DNA of 5,152 nt from an uncultured Kineothrix sp. (lineage in GTDB: Bacteria; Bacillota; Clostridia; Lachnospirales; Lachnospiraceae), in contig CAJUMD010000151.1 of the NCBI GenBank assembly GCA_910587275.1, positions 1-5,152 on the forward strand, in the 5' to 3' direction. Shown here piece by piece: positions 4,577 through 5,152 of the stretch. The position numbers were made by a program, and so were the translations under genes. Within the stretch, counting starts at the first letter, position 1; each line of letters starts with the position of its first letter. The notes beneath the pieces are model-generated. The model was not told the DNA's origin. It ran no database searches and was given only the letters and a program-made list of their open reading frames with translations.

Positions 4577-4622
4577 CATGACCACGAAACCGGGTGAGGC
4601 AATCAGTTAGGGGGGGAAGGAA
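4577..4622 (+). repeat. Direct repeat, copy 2 (virB4 3' end and ribosome site)
   Basis: The bases 4577-4610 are identical to copy 1, followed by a seven-G run (five in copy 1) and AAGGAA. The frame for MTTKPGEAIS and its stop is kept. Upstream in that frame the sequence reads PKGGTWENKIQA, unlike copy 1 (PKDTLCYEI), so the identity starts sharply at 4577. This copy leads directly to the start codon of the next ICE gene (4628), which is probably the native downstream context. Confidence 0.9.
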
Positions 4623-4627
4623 TAACC

Positions 4628-5152
4628 ATGGCAGGGGACAGCGAAAAACTGCACGCAAGGGAAAAAGTGGTCCAGCAGATGGGAAGGGACGGGCTGGTGG
4701 AGGAAAACCTGGCACGGGGGACGGTACAAAACATCAGCAGCCGTCAGGCGGACTTTTTGGTTTCCGCCGGGGAAAGAGAACCGGCACAGGCACATGACCG
4801 CAGCCAGAACCGCTCCTATTTCCATGCGGACGGGCAGGAAGGTGCCCCGCAGGCCGGGACCGTGCCGGAGCCGGGCAGCCTGCAGGGCACCGCGGGAAAG
4901 GCTGCCCCGCGGATGCCTGCCGGGACCGTACCGGAAACAGCGGCGGAACAGGCAGCGGAAGCGGCGGCGGACATGCCGTCCCCGTTACCGGCGGAGTTTG
5001 CCGGATTTGCGGGCAGGATGGCACAGATTAACGCCAACGGTGAAACCGGAAGTGAAGACGGGGAAAACGGAGAAACCCCTGACGGAAACACGGGAAAACG
5101 GGACAGGAAGGGGGGAGGGAAGGAAGGGGAAAAAGAAAAGAAAGGGAAAGGA
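4628..5152 (+). CDS. ICE protein downstream of virB4, low-complexity, 3' end outside window
   Basis: The frame opens at ATG 4628 with a strong site GGGGGAAGGA in the repeat and stays open for 175 codons to the window end. It begins MAGDSEKLHAREKVVQQM, followed by GRDGLVEENLARGT, a charged start that I associate with the large mobile-element protein found after virB4 in CD1110-type clusters (CD1108-like). This is from memory and weak. Residues 65-130 are rich in Ala, Pro, Gly and Glu (GTVPE occurs twice, at about 77 and 99). The last 35 residues become Lys/Gly/Glu-rich (KRDRKGGGKEGEKEKKGKG), which suggests a disordered linker. There is no signal peptide or membrane helix in the visible part. 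It is GC-rich like the transfer genes, unlike the insert before it. The upstream promoter of the operon is blocked by the Rpn terminator, so expression is uncertain. Confidence 0.6.
   Translation, partial: MAGDSEKLHAREKVVQQMGRDGLVEENLARGTVQNISSRQADFLVSAGEREPAQAHDRSQNRSYFHADGQEGAPQAGTVPEPGSLQGTAGKAAPRMPAGTVPETAAEQAAEAAADMPSPLPAEFAGFAGRMAQINANGETGSEDGENGETPDGNTGKRDRKGGGKEGEKEKKGKG

Larger units (their letters stand above)
790..5152 (+). mobile_element. Remnant of an integrative conjugative element, transfer module
   Basis: The order Maff2-like, VirB6/TrbL-like, (PrgI missing), VirB4-like, then a large charged protein is that of clostridial ICE transfer modules of the CD1112-CD1108 type. All genes point the same way with short gaps or overlaps. 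The pilin-like gene is frameshifted, virB4 has lost its N-terminal half and carries two further lesions, and a nuclease unit interrupts the operon. No integrase, relaxase, origin of transfer or attachment site lies in the window, so the element's ends cannot be set. Confidence 0.72.

Noticed and set aside
4556..4597. 13-codon ORF starting at ATG 4556 after AGGAGGG
   Set aside because: It runs into repeat copy 2 in a frame different from the VirB4 tail and the ribosome site is too close to the ATG; likely chance.
4734..5091. Minus-strand ORFs of 91-96 codons
   Set aside because: They mirror the Ala/Pro/Gly-rich segment of the downstream ICE gene; repetitive GC-rich codons keep the opposite frames open.

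Overview
The window looks like part of a decaying integrative conjugative element (ICE) of a Gram-positive gut clostridium, probably Lachnospiraceae. This rests on recognised protein families: a Maff2-like small membrane protein, a VirB6/TrbL-like channel protein and a VirB4 ATPase tail of the C. difficile CD1112/CD1110 type, plus strong AGGAGG-type ribosome sites and sigma-A-like promoters. I recognised families by eye; no database search was run.

Left part (1-580): the minus strand carries a fragment of a DDE transposase (IS1634/IS4-like), cut by the window edge and broken near 252. Directly beside it is what appears to be a complete type I toxin-antitoxin module. It has a 38-residue holin-like toxin gene (327-443), a convergent antisense RNA with a near-consensus promoter (546-574, minus strand), and terminators placed so the two transcripts overlap over about 100 nt.

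Middle (580-3250): about 200 bases of purine-rich leader hold a 24-bp dyad, a 9-codon mini-ORF and a hairpin. The transfer genes follow: a Maff2-like gene frameshifted by a 4-bp tandem duplication, an intact VirB6/TrbL-like gene, a 48-residue unknown, and a chimeric ORF. The chimera's first half resembles DUF5688; its second half is the C-terminal part of a VirB4 ATPase. The VirB4 part then suffers a frameshift and a nonsense codon. The N-terminal part of VirB4, with its Walker A motif, and the PrgI-type gene normally found between virB6 and virB4 are absent, so this copy cannot encode a working conjugation ATPase.

Right part (3250-5152): the last 44 bp of the virB4 gene (codons for MTTKPGEAIS, stop, and the next ribosome site) occur twice, at 3213-3256 and 4577-4622. 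Between them lies an AT-richer segment with an autonomous Rpn-family nuclease unit: promoter, structured leader, gene and intrinsic terminator. After the second repeat the ICE gene order resumes with an Ala/Pro/Gly- and then Lys/Glu-rich protein that runs off the window.

Taken together, this is an ICE transfer module wrecked by deletion, frameshifts and insertion, carrying two selfish or stabilising units: the toxin-antitoxin module and the Rpn cassette. No CRISPR array, tRNA or rRNA was seen.
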